Shown here one piece after another: positions 28,572 through 39,005 of a stretch of 52,994 bases of DNA. This stretch comes from Methylobacteriaceae bacterium (GTDB lineage Bacteria > Pseudomonadota > Alphaproteobacteria > Rhizobiales > Beijerinckiaceae). Within the stretch, counting starts at the first letter, position 1, and each line of letters starts with the position of its first letter. Where the stretch lies: the NCBI GenBank assembly GCA_016793505.1, contig JAEULW010000152.1, positions 1 through 52,994 of the forward strand, in the 5' to 3' direction. The position numbers were made by a program, and so were the translations under genes. The notes beneath the pieces are model-generated. The model saw only the letters and a program-made list of their open reading frames with translations, searched no databases and was not told the DNA's origin.

Positions 28572-29729
28572 ATGAATCTCGTTCCGGAAATCGTCGCCTT
28601 CGCGCCCGAGATGACGCGAATCAGACGCGACATCCATGCCCATCCAGAACTCGGCTTCGCCGAAGAACGCACCTCCGCGCTCGTGGCGGACATGCTGACA
28701 AGCTGGGGCGTCGAGACGCATCGCCGCATCGGAGGGACGGGGGTCGTCGGACGCATCCGCGGCAATCGCCCGGGACGCCGGATCGGGCTCCGCGCCGACA
28801 TGGACGCGCTGCCGATGACGGAGGCGACAGGTCTTCCCTACGCTTCGACCCGCGCGAACGCCTTTCATGGCTGCGGCCATGACGGCCATACGACGATGCT
28901 GCTCGGCGCGGCGCGTCATCTTGCGCAGAGCCGGCGCTTTCCGGGCGAGGCGATCCTGATCTTCCAGCCGGCCGAGGAGGGGCTCGGCGGCGCCGTGCGC
29001 ATGCTCGCGGACGGGCTGTTCCAGCGCTTCCCCTGCGATGAAATCTACGCCCTGCATGCCTGGCCCGGCGCGCCGGTCGGCCGCGTCGGCCTGAAGATGG
29101 GCGTCGCCATGGCCTCGGCCGACAATTTCGACATCGAGATTCTGGGCCGCGGCGCGCATGGCGCGCAGCCTCACGCCTCGGTCGATCCCGTGATCGCCGC
29201 CGTCGGCGTCGCGCAGGCGCTGCAGACGATCGTCAGCCGCAATATCGACCCGCTGAAGGCGGCGATCGTCTCGATCACCCAGATTCATGCCGGCTCGGCC
29301 TACAACGTCATTCCCGACGCGGCGCGCCTCGGCGGCACGATCCGGACTTTCGACGACGGCGTGCGCGCGCTCGTCGCGGCGCGCATGACGCACCTGGCCG
29401 AGGCCGTCGCCGCCGGCTTCGGCGCCGAAGCGCGCGTGACCATCGATCCGCGCTTCAGCGTGCTCGTCAACAGCGAAACGCAGGCGCTCGCCGCCATGGA
29501 CATCGCCCGCGACGTCGTCGGCCCCGAACTGGCGCAGTTCGACAGCGAGCCGCAGAGCGGCAGCGAGGATTTCGCCGACATGCTGAAGGCGATTCCGGGC
29601 GCCTATCTGCTTCTCGGACAGGGCGAGGGGCCGAACCTGCACAATCCGAAATTCGACTTCAACGACGACATCGCGCCGATCGGCGCATCGCTGCTGGCGC
29701 GGATCGTGGAGACCCGCGCCGCCGCGTGA
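28572..29729 (+). CDS. M20 family amidohydrolase, hippurate hydrolase type
   Basis: Predicted 385-residue cytoplasmic metal-dependent amidase. Metal-site motifs are HGCGHDGHTTMLLGAA and FQPAEEG (catalytic Glu); RRDIHAHPELGFAE opens the protein and HNPKFDFND closes it, as in HipO and indole-acetyl-amino-acid hydrolases. These enzymes cleave N-acyl amino acids such as benzoylglycine. It is the first gene of a run with glyA, gcvT, gcvH, gcvP and sdaA, with gaps of 13 to 44 bp. That context strongly suggests the released amino acid is glycine. An N-aroylglycine substrate is my inference from the aromatic-CoA operon converging at the far end. Confidence 0.92.
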   Translation: MNLVPEIVAFAPEMTRIRRDIHAHPELGFAEERTSALVADMLTSWGVETHRRIGGTGVVGRIRGNRPGRRIGLRADMDALPMTEATGLPYASTRANAFHGCGHDGHTTMLLGAARHLAQSRRFPGEAILIFQPAEEGLGGAVRMLADGLFQRFPCDEIYALHAWPGAPVGRVGLKMGVAMASADNFDIEILGRGAHGAQPHASVDPVIAAVGVAQALQTIVSRNIDPLKAAIVSITQIHAGSAYNVIPDAARLGGTIRTFDDGVRALVAARMTHLAEAVAAGFGAEARVTIDPRFSVLVNSETQALAAMDIARDVVGPELAQFDSEPQSGSEDFADMLKAIPGAYLLLGQGEGPNLHNPKFDFNDDIAPIGASLLARIVETRAAA

Positions 29730-29756
29730 GAAACGTCAGACATCGGGAGGCGCGCC

Positions 29757-31019
29757 ATGTTCAGGACCCAATCGGAGATCGCATCGTTCGACCCTGACCT
29801 TTGGCGCGCGATCGAGGCCGAGCGCGACAGGCAGGAGACCAGCATCGAGCTGATCGCCTCCGAAAATCACGCCAGTCCGCGGGTGATGGCCGCCCAGGGC
29901 ACAGTCCTGACCAACAAATACGCCGAGGGCTATCCCGGCAAGCGCTACTATGGCGGCTGCGCGCATGTCGACGTGGTCGAGCAACTGGCGATCGATCGCG
30001 TCAGGCGGCTCTTCGGCGCCGGCTTCGCCAATGTGCAACCCCATTCCGGGGCGCAGGCCAACGGCGCCGTCATGCTCGCTCTGCTCAATCCCGGCGATTC
30101 CATCCTCGGCATGTCGCTCGACGCCGGCGGGCATCTGACGCATGGCGCCCGGCCTGCTCTGTCAGGCAAGTGGTTCCGGGCGCTGCAATACGGGCTGACG
30201 CGCGACGGCCTGATCGACTACGACGCCGTCGAGCGCATGGCGCTGGCCGAAAAGCCCAGACTGATCATCGCCGGCGCCTCCGCCTATTCGCGCGTCATCG
30301 ACTTCGCCCGCTTCCGCGCCATCGCCGACAAGGCCGGCGCGCTGCTGATGGTGGATATGGCGCATATCGCCGGTCTGGTCGCGACGGGCCATCATCCGAG
30401 CCCGGTTCCGCACGCCCATGTCGTGACCTCGACGACGCACAAGACGCTGCGCGGCCCGCGCGGCGGCATCGTGCTCACCAACGACGCCGAGATAGCGAAA
30501 AAGATCAACTCGGCCGTGTTCCCCGGTCTGCAGGGCGGACCGCTGATGCATGTCATCGCCGCCAAGGCGGTCGCCTTCGCCGAAGCGCTTGAGCCCGACT
30601 TCAGGACCTACATCGGATCGGTCGTGGCGAGCGCCCGCACGCTGGCGGGCGTGCTGGTCAAGCGCGGCGCGGCCATCGTTTCGGGCGGCACCGACAATCA
30701 CCTGATGCTGGTCGATCTGCGACCGCTCGGCGTCAAGGGCAACATGGCCGCCGAGGCGCTGGAGCGCGCCGGCATCACCTGCAACAAGAACGGCGTTCCC
30801 GACGATCCGGAAAAGCCGACGGTGACGTCGGGCGTTCGTCTCGGCACGGCCGCCGGTTGCACGCGCGGCTTCGGCCCGAGCGAGTTCGCCGAAATCGGCG
30901 AGATGATCGGCGACGTTCTCGCCGCGCTCGGCCGCAACCCGCAGGGCGACGCGGCGGTCGAAGGCGACGTGCGCCAGCGCGTCGGCGCCCTGTGCCGGCG
31001 TTTCCCGGTCTATCATTGA
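29757..31019 (+). CDS. glyA: Serine hydroxymethyltransferase
   Basis: Predicted 420-residue PLP enzyme converting glycine plus 5,10-methylene-THF to serine, and the reverse. The PLP lysine is Lys229 in [14 protein letters not shown]; the N-terminal [11 protein letters not shown] and [15 protein letters not shown] motifs are intact. The ATG at 29757 follows GGAGG at seven bases. Placed between an acylglycine-type amidase and the glycine cleavage genes, it probably runs toward serine here, using the C1 unit made by GcvTHP. The genome may have another, housekeeping glyA. Confidence 0.96.
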   Translation: MFRTQSEIASFDPDLWRAIEAERDRQETSIELIASENHASPRVMAAQGTVLTNKYAEGYPGKRYYGGCAHVDVVEQLAIDRVRRLFGAGFANVQPHSGAQANGAVMLALLNPGDSILGMSLDAGGHLTHGARPALSGKWFRALQYGLTRDGLIDYDAVERMALAEKPRLIIAGASAYSRVIDFARFRAIADKAGALLMVDMAHIAGLVATGHHPSPVPHAHVVTSTTHKTLRGPRGGIVLTNDAEIAKKINSAVFPGLQGGPLMHVIAAKAVAFAEALEPDFRTYIGSVVASARTLAGVLVKRGAAIVSGGTDNHLMLVDLRPLGVKGNMAAEALERAGITCNKNGVPDDPEKPTVTSGVRLGTAAGCTRGFGPSEFAEIGEMIGDVLAALGRNPQGDAAVEGDVRQRVGALCRRFPVYH

Positions 31020-31032
31020 CGTCTGTGAGGAC

Positions 31033-32181
31033 ATGACCATGAGCGCGCCCGAAACGCTGATGAAGACGCCCCTGACGGAGCTCCACCTGCGCCTCGGCGG
31101 CAAGATGGTTCCGTTCGCCGGCTATGAAATGCCGGTGCAGTTCCCCGAAGGGGTGATGAAGGAGCACCTTCACACGCGCGCTGCGGCCGGCCTGTTCGAC
31201 GTCAGCCACATGGGCCAGATCCGGCTGCGGCCGCGCTCGGGACGGATGGAGGACGCCGCACTGGCGCTCGAACGCCTGATGCCGGTCGACGCGCTGGCGC
31301 TGAAGCCCGGCCGCCAGCGCTACGGGCTTCTCACCAACGAGGCCGGCGGCATTCGCGACGATCTGATGTTCGCCCATCGCGGCGACCATTTCTTCATCGT
31401 CGTCAACGCCGCCTGCAAGGCGCAGGATCTGGCGCATATCCGGGACAATCTCGCCGGCGACTGCGAGGTCGAGGACTGGAGCGACCGGGCGCTGATCGCC
31501 CTGCAGGGGCCGCAGGCCGAGGCGGCGCTCGCAAGGCTCGCGCCGGCCGTCGCGGCCATGGCGTTCATGGATGTCGCGGACGTGACCCTGATCGGCGCCG
31601 ACTGCGTCGTCTCCCGCTCGGGCTACACGGGGGAGGACGGTTACGAAATCTCGGTCCCGGCGGGCCGCGCCGTCGAGCTCGCGGAGGCGCTTCTGGCGGA
31701 TTCGCGCGTCCATCCGATCGGGCTCGGCGCGCGTGACAGCCTGCGGCTCGAGGCCGGGCTGTGCCTGTACGGCTCGGACATCGACGGGACGACCACGCCG
31801 GTCGAGGCCGCGCTCGAATGGGCGATGCAGAAATCGCGGCGGACGGGCGGCGCCAGGGCTGGCGGCTTCCCGGGCGCCGGCGTTATCCTGCAGCAGATGG
31901 CCGAGGGCGCGGCGCGTCGGCGCGTCGGCCTCCTGCCGGAGGGTCGCGCGCCGGTCCGGGCCGGGGTTCAGCTGTTCGATTCGGGGGCGTCGACCGGCGC
32001 CGTCGGGCGCGTCACCTCGGGCGGCTTCGGCCCGACGATCGGCGGCCCCGTCGCCATGGGCTATGTTCCAACGCGCCAGGCCGCCGACGGGGCGCAGCTG
32101 TTCGCCGACTTGCGCGGCAGCCGCGTTGCGCTACGGGTTGCCAAGACGCCATTCATCGCGCCAGGCTACAAGCGCGGCTGA
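31033..32181 (+). CDS. gcvT: Glycine cleavage system T protein (aminomethyltransferase)
   Basis: Predicted 382-residue protein transferring the methylene group from aminomethyl-lipoyl-GcvH to THF with release of NH3. The folate-binding GcvT domain shows LFDVSHMGQ, the [11 protein letters not shown] region with the catalytic Asp, and [12 protein letters not shown]. The C-terminal barrel domain follows ([20 protein letters not shown]). ATGs at 31033 and 31039 are both possible. It lies 13 bp after glyA and 14 bp before gcvH. Confidence 0.96.
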   Translation: MTMSAPETLMKTPLTELHLRLGGKMVPFAGYEMPVQFPEGVMKEHLHTRAAAGLFDVSHMGQIRLRPRSGRMEDAALALERLMPVDALALKPGRQRYGLLTNEAGGIRDDLMFAHRGDHFFIVVNAACKAQDLAHIRDNLAGDCEVEDWSDRALIALQGPQAEAALARLAPAVAAMAFMDVADVTLIGADCVVSRSGYTGEDGYEISVPAGRAVELAEALLADSRVHPIGLGARDSLRLEAGLCLYGSDIDGTTTPVEAALEWAMQKSRRTGGARAGGFPGAGVILQQMAEGAARRRVGLLPEGRAPVRAGVQLFDSGASTGAVGRVTSGGFGPTIGGPVAMGYVPTRQAADGAQLFADLRGSRVALRVAKTPFIAPGYKRG

Positions 32182-32195
32182 CCGGGAGCAGGAAC

Positions 32196-32558
32196 ATGTT
32201 GAAATTCACCGAAGATCACGAATGGCTGCGCGTCGAGGGCGATGTCGCCACCGTGGGAATCACCCAGCACGCGGTCGAGCAGCTCGGCGACCTCGTCTTC
32301 GTCGAGCTGCCCAAGGTCGGCGCCGCGCTCGGCAAGGGCGGCTCGGCCGCCACCGTCGAGTCGGTCAAGGCCGCCTCGGACGTGTACTGCCCGCTCGACG
32401 GCGAGATCGTCGCGGTGAACGAGGCGATCGCCGCCGATCCCTCGCTCGTCAACGCCGATCCGCAGGGGGAAGGCTGGTTCTTCCGGTTGAAGCTTGCCGA
32501 TCCGAAGGCGGCGGCCGGCCTTCTCGACAAGGACGCCTACGACAGGCTCGTCGGCTGA
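32196..32558 (+). CDS. gcvH: Glycine cleavage system H protein
   Basis: Predicted 120-residue lipoyl carrier of the glycine cleavage complex. The lipoyl-lysine is Lys58 in [11 protein letters not shown]; the N-terminus [12 protein letters not shown] and the tail [10 protein letters not shown] are typical. The ATG at 32196 has GGGAGCAGGA upstream. It shuttles the aminomethyl group from GcvP to GcvT and must be lipoylated; no lip genes are in the window. Confidence 0.97.
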   Translation: MLKFTEDHEWLRVEGDVATVGITQHAVEQLGDLVFVELPKVGAALGKGGSAATVESVKAASDVYCPLDGEIVAVNEAIAADPSLVNADPQGEGWFFRLKLADPKAAAGLLDKDAYDRLVG

Positions 32559-32563
32559 GGAGC

Positions 32564-35419
32564 ATGAAGATGAGCTACGCGGAGACGACCTACGCGCCCT
32601 ACGATTTCGCCAATCGTCGGCATATAGGCCCCTCGCCGAAGGAAATGGACGAGATGCTGCGCGTGGTCGGGGCGCCGAGCCTCGACGCGCTGATCGACTC
32701 CATCGTTCCGGCCGACATCCGGCTGCGGACGCCGCTCGCCTGGGGCAAGGCGCTCTCCGAACAGGGCGTGCTCGAGCGGCTGCGCCAGGTCGCCGCGCAG
32801 AACCGGCCGATGACCAGCTTCATCGGCCAGGGCTACTACGGCACGGTCACGCCGCCGGTCATCCAGCGCAACATCTTCGAGAACCCGGCCTGGTATACGG
32901 CCTACACGCCCTACCAGCCGGAGATCAGCCAGGGCCGGCTCGAGGCGCTGCTGAACTATCAGACGATGATCGCCGACCTCACCGGTCTCGACGTCGCCAA
33001 CGCCTCGCTGCTCGACGAAGGCACGGCGGCGGCGGAGGCGATGGCGCTGTGCCAGCGCGCCGCCTCGAGCAAGGCGACGGCCTTCTTCGTCGATCATCAC
33101 TGCCATCCCCAGACGATCGCGGTGATGCAGACGCGCGCCGAGCCGCTGGGCTGGCGCGTCATCGTCGGGGACCCCTTCGCCGATCTCGATCCGGCCGAGG
33201 TGTTCGGCGCGCTGCTGCAATATCCCGGCACCTACGGCCACATCCATGACTTTGCGCCGGTGATCGACAGGCTGCACGGGGCCAGGGCGCTCGCCTGCGT
33301 GGCGGCCGATCCGCTGGCCCTGACGCTTCTGAAGCCGCCCGGCGACATGGGCGCGGACATCGCCGTCGGCTCGGCCCAGCGCTTCGGCGTGCCGGTCGGT
33401 TTCGGCGGTCCGCACGCCGCCTTCATGGCGGTGCGCGACGCGCTGAAGCGCTCCATGCCGGGGCGCATCGTCGGCGTGTCGATCGATTCGCGCGGCAACC
33501 GCGCCTATCGCCTCAGCCTGCAGACGCGCGAGCAGCACATCCGCCGCGAGAAGGCGACGTCGAACATCTGCACCGCGCAGGCGCTGCTCGCCGTCATGGC
33601 CTCGATGTACGGCGTGTTCCACGGCCCTGTCGGGCTGAAGGCGATCGCCGAGCGCATTCACCGCAAGACCGTGCGCCTCGCCAAGGGGCTCGAGAAGCTC
33701 GGCTACCGCGTCGAGCCGGCCGCCTTCTTCGACACGATCACGGTCGAGGTCGGCGCGGTGCAGGGCGCGATCCTGAAATCGGCCGAGGCGGAAGGCATCA
33801 ATCTGCGCCGCATCGGATCGACGCGGATCGGCATATCTTTCGACGAGCGGACGCGGCGCGCACACACCGAGGCGATCTGGCGCGCCTTCGGCGGCGACAT
33901 GAATGACGATGCGCAGGCGCGGGACTATCGGCTTCCGCCCGCTCTGGCGCGCACGTCGCCGTTCATGACGCATCCGGTCTTCCACATGAACCGGGCCGAG
34001 GCGGAGATGACGCGCTACATGCGGCGTCTCGCCGATCGCGATCTGGCGCTCGACCGGGCGATGATTCCGCTCGGCTCCTGCACGATGAAGCTGAACGCCA
34101 CGGCCGAGATGATGGCGCTGAGCTGGCCGCAGTTTTCCGACGTCCACCCCTTCGCCCCGCCTTCGCAGACCAAGGGCTATCAGGAGGCGATCGCCGATCT
34201 CGAGGCCAAGCTCTGCGCGGTCACGGGCTACGACGCCTTCTCGATGCAGCCCAATTCCGGCGCGCAGGGCGAGTATGCCGGCCTCCTGACGATCCAGGCT
34301 TATCATCGCAGCCGCGGCGACCAGCATCGCGATGTCTGCCTGATTCCGACCTCGGCGCATGGCACCAATCCGGCCTCCGCGCAGATGGTCGGCATGAAGG
34401 TCGTCGTCGTCGGCGTCACCGCCAATGGCGACATCGACATGGCGGATTTCCGCGCCAAGGCGGAAGCGCATTCGAAAAATCTCGCCGCCTGCATGATCAC
34501 CTATCCCTCGACCCATGGCGTGTTCGAGACGACGGTGCGCGAGATCTGCGAGATCACCCATCGCCACGGCGGTCAGGTGTATATGGACGGCGCCAACATG
34601 AACGCGCTGGTCGGCCTCGTGCGGCCCGGCGACATCGGTTCGGACGTCTCGCATCTCAATCTGCACAAGACCTTCGCCATTCCCCATGGCGGCGGCGGGC
34701 CGGGCATGGGGCCGATCGGCGTGAAGGCGCATCTCGCGCCCTTCCTGCCTGGCGATCCGCAGCTGCGCGAAGCGGGCGCGGTCTCCTCCGCGCCCTACGG
34801 ATCGGCGTCGATCCTGCTGATCTCCTGGGCCTATTGCCTGCTGATGGGCGGCGAGGGCCTGACCCAGGCGACGAAGGTGGCGATCCTCAACGCCAACTAC
34901 ATCGCCTCCAGCCTGTCGCGCGCCTATCCGGTGCTCTACGCCTCGCATGAGGGCCGCGTCGCGCATGAATGCATCCTCGACACCCGCGTCATGAAGAACA
35001 GCGCCGGCGTCACCGTCGACGATGTCGCCAAGCGCCTGATCGACTGCGGCTTCCATGCCCCCACCATGAGCTGGCCGGTGGCCGGCACGCTGATGGTCGA
35101 GCCGACCGAAAGCGAGCCGAAGGCGGAGCTCGATCGCTTCATCGCCGCGATGCTCGGCATCGCGGCGGAAGCCGAGGCCATCGCAGCCGGCGCGCTCGAT
35201 CGCGAGAACAATCCGCTGCGCCGCGCGCCGCATACGGTCGAGGATCTCGTCGGCGAGTGGGACAGGCCCTACAGCCGCGAGGCGGCCTGCTATCCGAAGG
35301 GCGCGTTCCGGGTCGACAAATACTGGTCGCCGGTCAATCGCGTCGACAATGTCTATGGCGACCGCAACCTCGTCTGCTCCTGCCCGCCGCTGGAGAGCTA
35401 CGCAGAGGCGGCCGAATAA
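32564..35419 (+). CDS. gcvP: Glycine dehydrogenase (decarboxylating), single-chain P protein
   Basis: Predicted 951-residue PLP enzyme decarboxylating glycine and loading the aminomethyl group onto GcvH. Both halves of the fused form are present: [15 protein letters not shown] at the start, and the active half with [20 protein letters not shown] and PLP Lys702 in [20 protein letters not shown]. Length is normal for the single-chain form. ATGs at 32564 and 32570 both have the TGAGGAG sequence upstream. It lies five bases after gcvH. The L protein (lipoamide dehydrogenase) is not encoded here and would be shared with other complexes. Confidence 0.97.
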   Translation: MKMSYAETTYAPYDFANRRHIGPSPKEMDEMLRVVGAPSLDALIDSIVPADIRLRTPLAWGKALSEQGVLERLRQVAAQNRPMTSFIGQGYYGTVTPPVIQRNIFENPAWYTAYTPYQPEISQGRLEALLNYQTMIADLTGLDVANASLLDEGTAAAEAMALCQRAASSKATAFFVDHHCHPQTIAVMQTRAEPLGWRVIVGDPFADLDPAEVFGALLQYPGTYGHIHDFAPVIDRLHGARALACVAADPLALTLLKPPGDMGADIAVGSAQRFGVPVGFGGPHAAFMAVRDALKRSMPGRIVGVSIDSRGNRAYRLSLQTREQHIRREKATSNICTAQALLAVMASMYGVFHGPVGLKAIAERIHRKTVRLAKGLEKLGYRVEPAAFFDTITVEVGAVQGAILKSAEAEGINLRRIGSTRIGISFDERTRRAHTEAIWRAFGGDMNDDAQARDYRLPPALARTSPFMTHPVFHMNRAEAEMTRYMRRLADRDLALDRAMIPLGSCTMKLNATAEMMALSWPQFSDVHPFAPPSQTKGYQEAIADLEAKLCAVTGYDAFSMQPNSGAQGEYAGLLTIQAYHRSRGDQHRDVCLIPTSAHGTNPASAQMVGMKVVVVGVTANGDIDMADFRAKAEAHSKNLAACMITYPSTHGVFETTVREICEITHRHGGQVYMDGANMNALVGLVRPGDIGSDVSHLNLHKTFAIPHGGGGPGMGPIGVKAHLAPFLPGDPQLREAGAVSSAPYGSASILLISWAYCLLMGGEGLTQATKVAILNANYIASSLSRAYPVLYASHEGRVAHECILDTRVMKNSAGVTVDDVAKRLIDCGFHAPTMSWPVAGTLMVEPTESEPKAELDRFIAAMLGIAAEAEAIAAGALDRENNPLRRAPHTVEDLVGEWDRPYSREAACYPKGAFRVDKYWSPVNRVDNVYGDRNLVCSCPPLESYAEAAE

Positions 35420-35463
35420 GGCGGCGCGGCCGGCGCGCCGCGCCTCGCGCCGGGGAGGCGACG

Positions 35464-36867
35464 TTGTTCCTGTCGACTTTCGAGATCTTCAAGATCGGCG
35501 TCGGCCCGTCCTCCTCGCACACGATCGGGCCGATGGTCGCCGCCGCGCGCTTCCTCGGCGAGCTGCGCGACATCGTCGCGCGGAGCCCCGCGCCCGCGCA
35601 ACTTGTGGCGCAGGCTTCGCTGCACGGCTCGCTCGCCTTCACCGGGCGCGGTCACAAGACGGATCGCGCGGTCGTTCTCGGCCTGCTCGGCTTTTCGCCG
35701 GACACGCTCGAGCCGGACGAGGCCGAGCGGGCCGAGGCCGCGCTGCGCGAGTCGGGCGGCGTCGCCCATGCCGGTCTGCCGTGGCTTTCGTTCCAGCCGG
35801 ATCGCGACATCCGTTTCGACTATGGCCCGCCGCTGCCAGCCCATCCCAACGGGCTCGTGCTCGGCGCCCTGACGCCGGATGGCGCGACGCTCCTGTCGAG
35901 AACCTATTTTTCCGTCGGCGGCGGGTTCGTGCTGTCGGCCGAGGAAATCGAGGCCGAGCGCGCCCGCGGCCCCCGCGCCGCGGCGACGGCGCAGTCGGCG
36001 CATCCCTACGCCTTCGCCACGGCGGCGGACATGCTCGCCATGGGCGCACGCTCCGGGCTCAGCATCGCCGGGATGAAGCGCGCCAACGAGATCGCCGCCG
36101 GCGCGGCCGATCTCGACGCGCGGCTGGACAGGCTGTGGGCGGCGATGGACGCCTGCATCGCGCGCGGATTGCGGCAGGAAGGCGTGTTGCCCGGCGGGCT
36201 GCAGGTGCGGCGGCGCGCGCCGCACATTCATCGCCAGTTGCTGGCCGAGCGCGGCGCCAACATCCAGCAGCCGCATGTCGTGAACGACTGGATCGCGGTC
36301 TACGCCATGGCGGTGAACGAGGAGAACGCCGCCGGCGGCCGTGTGGTCACGGCGCCGACGAATGGCGCGGCCGGCGTCGTTCCGGCGGTGATCCGCTATT
36401 ATCGCGATCACTGCATCGGCGCGGACGCGGCAGGCATCCGCACGTTTCTGCTGACAGCGGCGGCGATCGGCGGCCTGATCAAGCACAATGCATCGATCTC
36501 CGGCGCGGAAGTCGGCTGTCAGGGCGAGGTCGGCTCGGCCTCGGCGATGGCGGCGGCGGGCCTCAGCGCGGCGCTCGGCGGCACGAACGAGCAGATCGAG
36601 AACGCCGCCGAAATCGCGCTCGAACATCATCTGGGAATGACCTGCGATCCGGCGAACGGGCTCGTGCAGGTGCCCTGCATCGAGCGCAACGGCCTCGGCG
36701 CCATCAAGGCGGTGTCGGCGGCCAGCCTCGCCCTGCGCGGCGACGGCCGGCACTTCATGCCGCTCGACAACTGCATCGAGACGATGCGGCAGACCGGGCT
36801 CGACATGAATCTGAAATACAAGGAAACCTCGACGGGCGGTCTCGCCGTCAACCTGCCCGAGTGCTGA
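35464..36867 (+). CDS. sdaA: L-serine dehydratase, iron-sulfur type
   Basis: Predicted 467-residue [4Fe-4S] enzyme converting L-serine to pyruvate and ammonia. The N-terminal domain has [15 protein letters not shown]. Cluster cysteines Cys352, Cys394 and Cys405 show the 42- and 11-residue spacing of characterised single-chain enzymes. I chose TTG at 35464 because GGGGAGG sits six bases upstream and the family N-terminus ([11 protein letters not shown]) starts there; no ATG fits. It lies 44 bp after gcvP. It completes a route from glycine through serine to pyruvate. It converges with the aryl-CoA ligase gene. Confidence 0.95.
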   Translation: MFLSTFEIFKIGVGPSSSHTIGPMVAAARFLGELRDIVARSPAPAQLVAQASLHGSLAFTGRGHKTDRAVVLGLLGFSPDTLEPDEAERAEAALRESGGVAHAGLPWLSFQPDRDIRFDYGPPLPAHPNGLVLGALTPDGATLLSRTYFSVGGGFVLSAEEIEAERARGPRAAATAQSAHPYAFATAADMLAMGARSGLSIAGMKRANEIAAGAADLDARLDRLWAAMDACIARGLRQEGVLPGGLQVRRRAPHIHRQLLAERGANIQQPHVVNDWIAVYAMAVNEENAAGGRVVTAPTNGAAGVVPAVIRYYRDHCIGADAAGIRTFLLTAAAIGGLIKHNASISGAEVGCQGEVGSASAMAAAGLSAALGGTNEQIENAAEIALEHHLGMTCDPANGLVQVPCIERNGLGAIKAVSAASLALRGDGRHFMPLDNCIETMRQTGLDMNLKYKETSTGGLAVNLPEC

Positions 36868-36926
36868 GCCGTCAGTTCGTCGACTGACGCCGTCGGCCCG
36901 GCAAGGCTTCGCCCGTGCGACCGGGC

Positions 36927-38573
36927 TCAGACGCCGCGGTCGCGACCGTGCCTGAGCATGAAGCGCTGGATCTTGCCCGTCGACGTCTTCGGCAGCGCCT
37001 CGGCGAAGCGGATCGCCCGCGGATATTTGTAAGGGGCGATGCTCGCCTTCACATGTTCCTGCAGACGGGCGATCGTCGTCTCGTCCGCCGCGACGCCGGC
37101 GGCGAGCACGACATGCGCCTCGACGATCTGGCCGCGCTCCTCGTCGGGCGCGCCGATCACCGCGCATTCCGCCACATCCGCATGGGCGAGCAGCGCCGCC
37201 TCGACCTCCGGCCCGGCGATGTTGTAGCCGGCCGAGACGATCATGTCGTCGTTGCGCGCGGCGAAATGAAAATAGCCCTCCTCGTCCTGCACGAAGGCGT
37301 CGCCGGTGATGTTCCAGCCCTCGCGCACATAGCCGGCCTGGCGGCGATCGGCGAGATAGCGGCATCCCGTCGGGCCGCGCACGGCGAGCCGTCCGATCGT
37401 TCCGCGCGGGACGTCGCGCATCTGCTCGTCGACGATGCGCGCCTCGTAGCCGGCGACCGGGCGGCCGGTGCAGGCGGGCCGTGAATCGCCGAAGCGGTTG
37501 GTGATGAAGATGTGCAGCATCTCGGTCGCCCCGATGCCGTCGAGCATCGGCTTGCCGGTCTTGCGCATCCATTCGTCATAGACCGGGCCGGGCAGCGTCT
37601 CTCCGGCCGACACTGCGGCGCGCAGCGAGGAGAGGTCGCGCCCTTCGTCCATCGCCTTCAGCATGGCGCGATAGGCGGTCGGCGCGGTGAAGCAGACCGT
37701 CGCCCTGTAGGTCTCGATGATCTCGATCATGTTGGCGGGCGTGGCGCGTTCGAGCAGCGTCGCCGCCGCGCCGAAGCGCAAGGGGAAGATCGCGAGGCCG
37801 CCCAGTCCGAAGGTGAAGGCGAGCGGCGGCGAGCCGACGAACACGTCGTCGGGCGTCACGCGCAGAATCTCCTTCGCGTAACCGTCGGCGATGATCAGCA
37901 GATCGCGATGGAAATGCATCGTCGCCTTCGGCTGGCCGGTCGAGCCCGAGGTGAAGGCGAGCAGCGCGACATCGTCGCGGCCCGTGCGCGCCGCCTCGAA
38001 GCGGACCGGCTTGCCGAGCGCGATGCGATCGAGTTCGGCGTCGTGATTGGCGGTGCCGTCGAAGCCGATCACCTGCTTCAGCGTCGCGTTGTCCTTGGCG
38101 CACGAGACGATCTCGTCCATCAGGCGCGTGTCGCACAGCGCCAGCGAGACCTCAGCCTTGTCGACGATCGTCGACAATTCGCCGGCGCGCAGCATCGGGA
38201 TGGTGTTGACGACGACCGCGCCGGCCTTGGTGGCGGCGAGCCAGCAGGCGACCATCGCCGGATTGTTGGCGGAACGGATCAGCACGCGATGGCCGGGCCT
38301 GACGCCGAAATCCTCGACCAGCGCGCGGGCGAGGCGATTGGTCCAGTCGGTCAGCTCCTTGTAGGTGCGACGCCGCCCGTTGCCGATCAGCGCCGTGTGG
38401 TCGCCAAAACCCTTCTCGACCATGCGGTCGGTGAGTTCGACCGCCGCGTTCAGCCATTCCGGATACTCGAACCCGTCGAGCAGGAAATCCGGCCAATGCT
38501 CGCGCGGCGGCAGGTTGTCGCGCGTGAAGGAGTCGATATGGCCGCTCGGGCCCAGGACGTCGGCTCTGCTCAT
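36927..38573 (-). CDS. Aryl-CoA ligase, 2-aminobenzoate/benzoate-CoA ligase type
   Basis: Predicted 548-residue AMP-forming acyl-CoA synthetase. The P-loop-like motif is LLAFTSGSTGQPKATMHFH; later motifs are GWNITGDAFVQDEEGYFHFA and the catalytic-lysine region PKTSTGKIQRFML. The protein resembles the benzoate and 2-aminobenzoate-CoA ligase group (abmG of Azoarcus evansii), and the operon contains a matching 2-aminobenzoyl-CoA/salicylyl-CoA monooxygenase/reductase. It would activate the aromatic acid to its CoA ester with ATP. It is the last gene of the seven-gene operon, 19 bp after ridA. Anthranilate or salicylate is the likely substrate; sequence alone does not decide. Confidence 0.9.
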   Translation of the reverse strand: MSRADVLGPSGHIDSFTRDNLPPREHWPDFLLDGFEYPEWLNAAVELTDRMVEKGFGDHTALIGNGRRRTYKELTDWTNRLARALVEDFGVRPGHRVLIRSANNPAMVACWLAATKAGAVVVNTIPMLRAGELSTIVDKAEVSLALCDTRLMDEIVSCAKDNATLKQVIGFDGTANHDAELDRIALGKPVRFEAARTGRDDVALLAFTSGSTGQPKATMHFHRDLLIIADGYAKEILRVTPDDVFVGSPPLAFTFGLGGLAIFPLRFGAAATLLERATPANMIEIIETYRATVCFTAPTAYRAMLKAMDEGRDLSSLRAAVSAGETLPGPVYDEWMRKTGKPMLDGIGATEMLHIFITNRFGDSRPACTGRPVAGYEARIVDEQMRDVPRGTIGRLAVRGPTGCRYLADRRQAGYVREGWNITGDAFVQDEEGYFHFAARNDDMIVSAGYNIAGPEVEAALLAHADVAECAVIGAPDEERGQIVEAHVVLAAGVAADETTIARLQEHVKASIAPYKYPRAIRFAEALPKTSTGKIQRFMLRHGRDRGV

Positions 38574-38592
38574 GCGGCGCCTCGCTGAACGC

Positions 38593-38994
38593 TCACGGAA
38601 TGACGGCGGTCGCCTCGATCTCGAGTCTGGCGCGCGCCTCGACGAGCGCGGAGACCTCGACGAGGGTCATCGCCGGAAAATGCCGGCCGAGCGTCTCGCG
38701 ATAGGCGCGCCCGAGTTCGGGCAGGCTGGCGAGATACTCGGCGCGGCTCAGGACGAACCAGGTCAGGCGCACGATGTGCTCGGGCCTGCCGCCCGCCTCG
38801 GCCAGAACCTCGACGATGTTGCCCAGCGCCTGGCGCGCCTGGCCGACGAAATCGTCGGCCTGAAAGATCTGGTCGCCGGTCCAGCCGACCATGCCGCCGA
38901 GAAACACCATGCGACCCGAGGCCGCGACGCCGTTGGCGTAGCCGCGCGGCGGTTTCCAGCTGGCGGGCGACAGGAACTGGTGGGGCGAGTCCAT
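38593..38994 (-). CDS. RidA family enamine/imine deaminase-like protein
   Basis: Predicted 133-residue RidA/YjgF-type protein. The family C-terminus ARARLEIEATAVIP holds the Arg that binds the carboxylate in active deaminases. The ATG at 38994 has AAGGAGG seven bases upstream, which decides the start over the ATG at 39009. RidA proteins hydrolyse reactive enamines and imines. In this operon one may help release ammonia from the ring-reduced amino intermediate of 2-aminobenzoyl-CoA breakdown; a salicylyl-CoA route would have no such need. This placement is inference. Confidence 0.9.
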   Translation of the reverse strand: MDSPHQFLSPASWKPPRGYANGVAASGRMVFLGGMVGWTGDQIFQADDFVGQARQALGNIVEVLAEAGGRPEHIVRLTWFVLSRAEYLASLPELGRAYRETLGRHFPAMTLVEVSALVEARARLEIEATAVIP

Positions 38995-39005
38995 GCCGGC
39001 CTCCT

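Noticed and set aside
28512-29756. Possible glycine riboswitch for the acylglycine/gcv operon
   Set aside because: The spaces before the amidase gene (60 bp) and before glyA (27 bp) are too short for the aptamer, and I see none of its conserved core.
32537-35233. Very long open frame (about 900 codons) antisense to gcvP
   Set aside because: It is the mirror of a strongly conserved gene in GC-rich DNA. The translation is Arg/His/Asp-rich with no family features.
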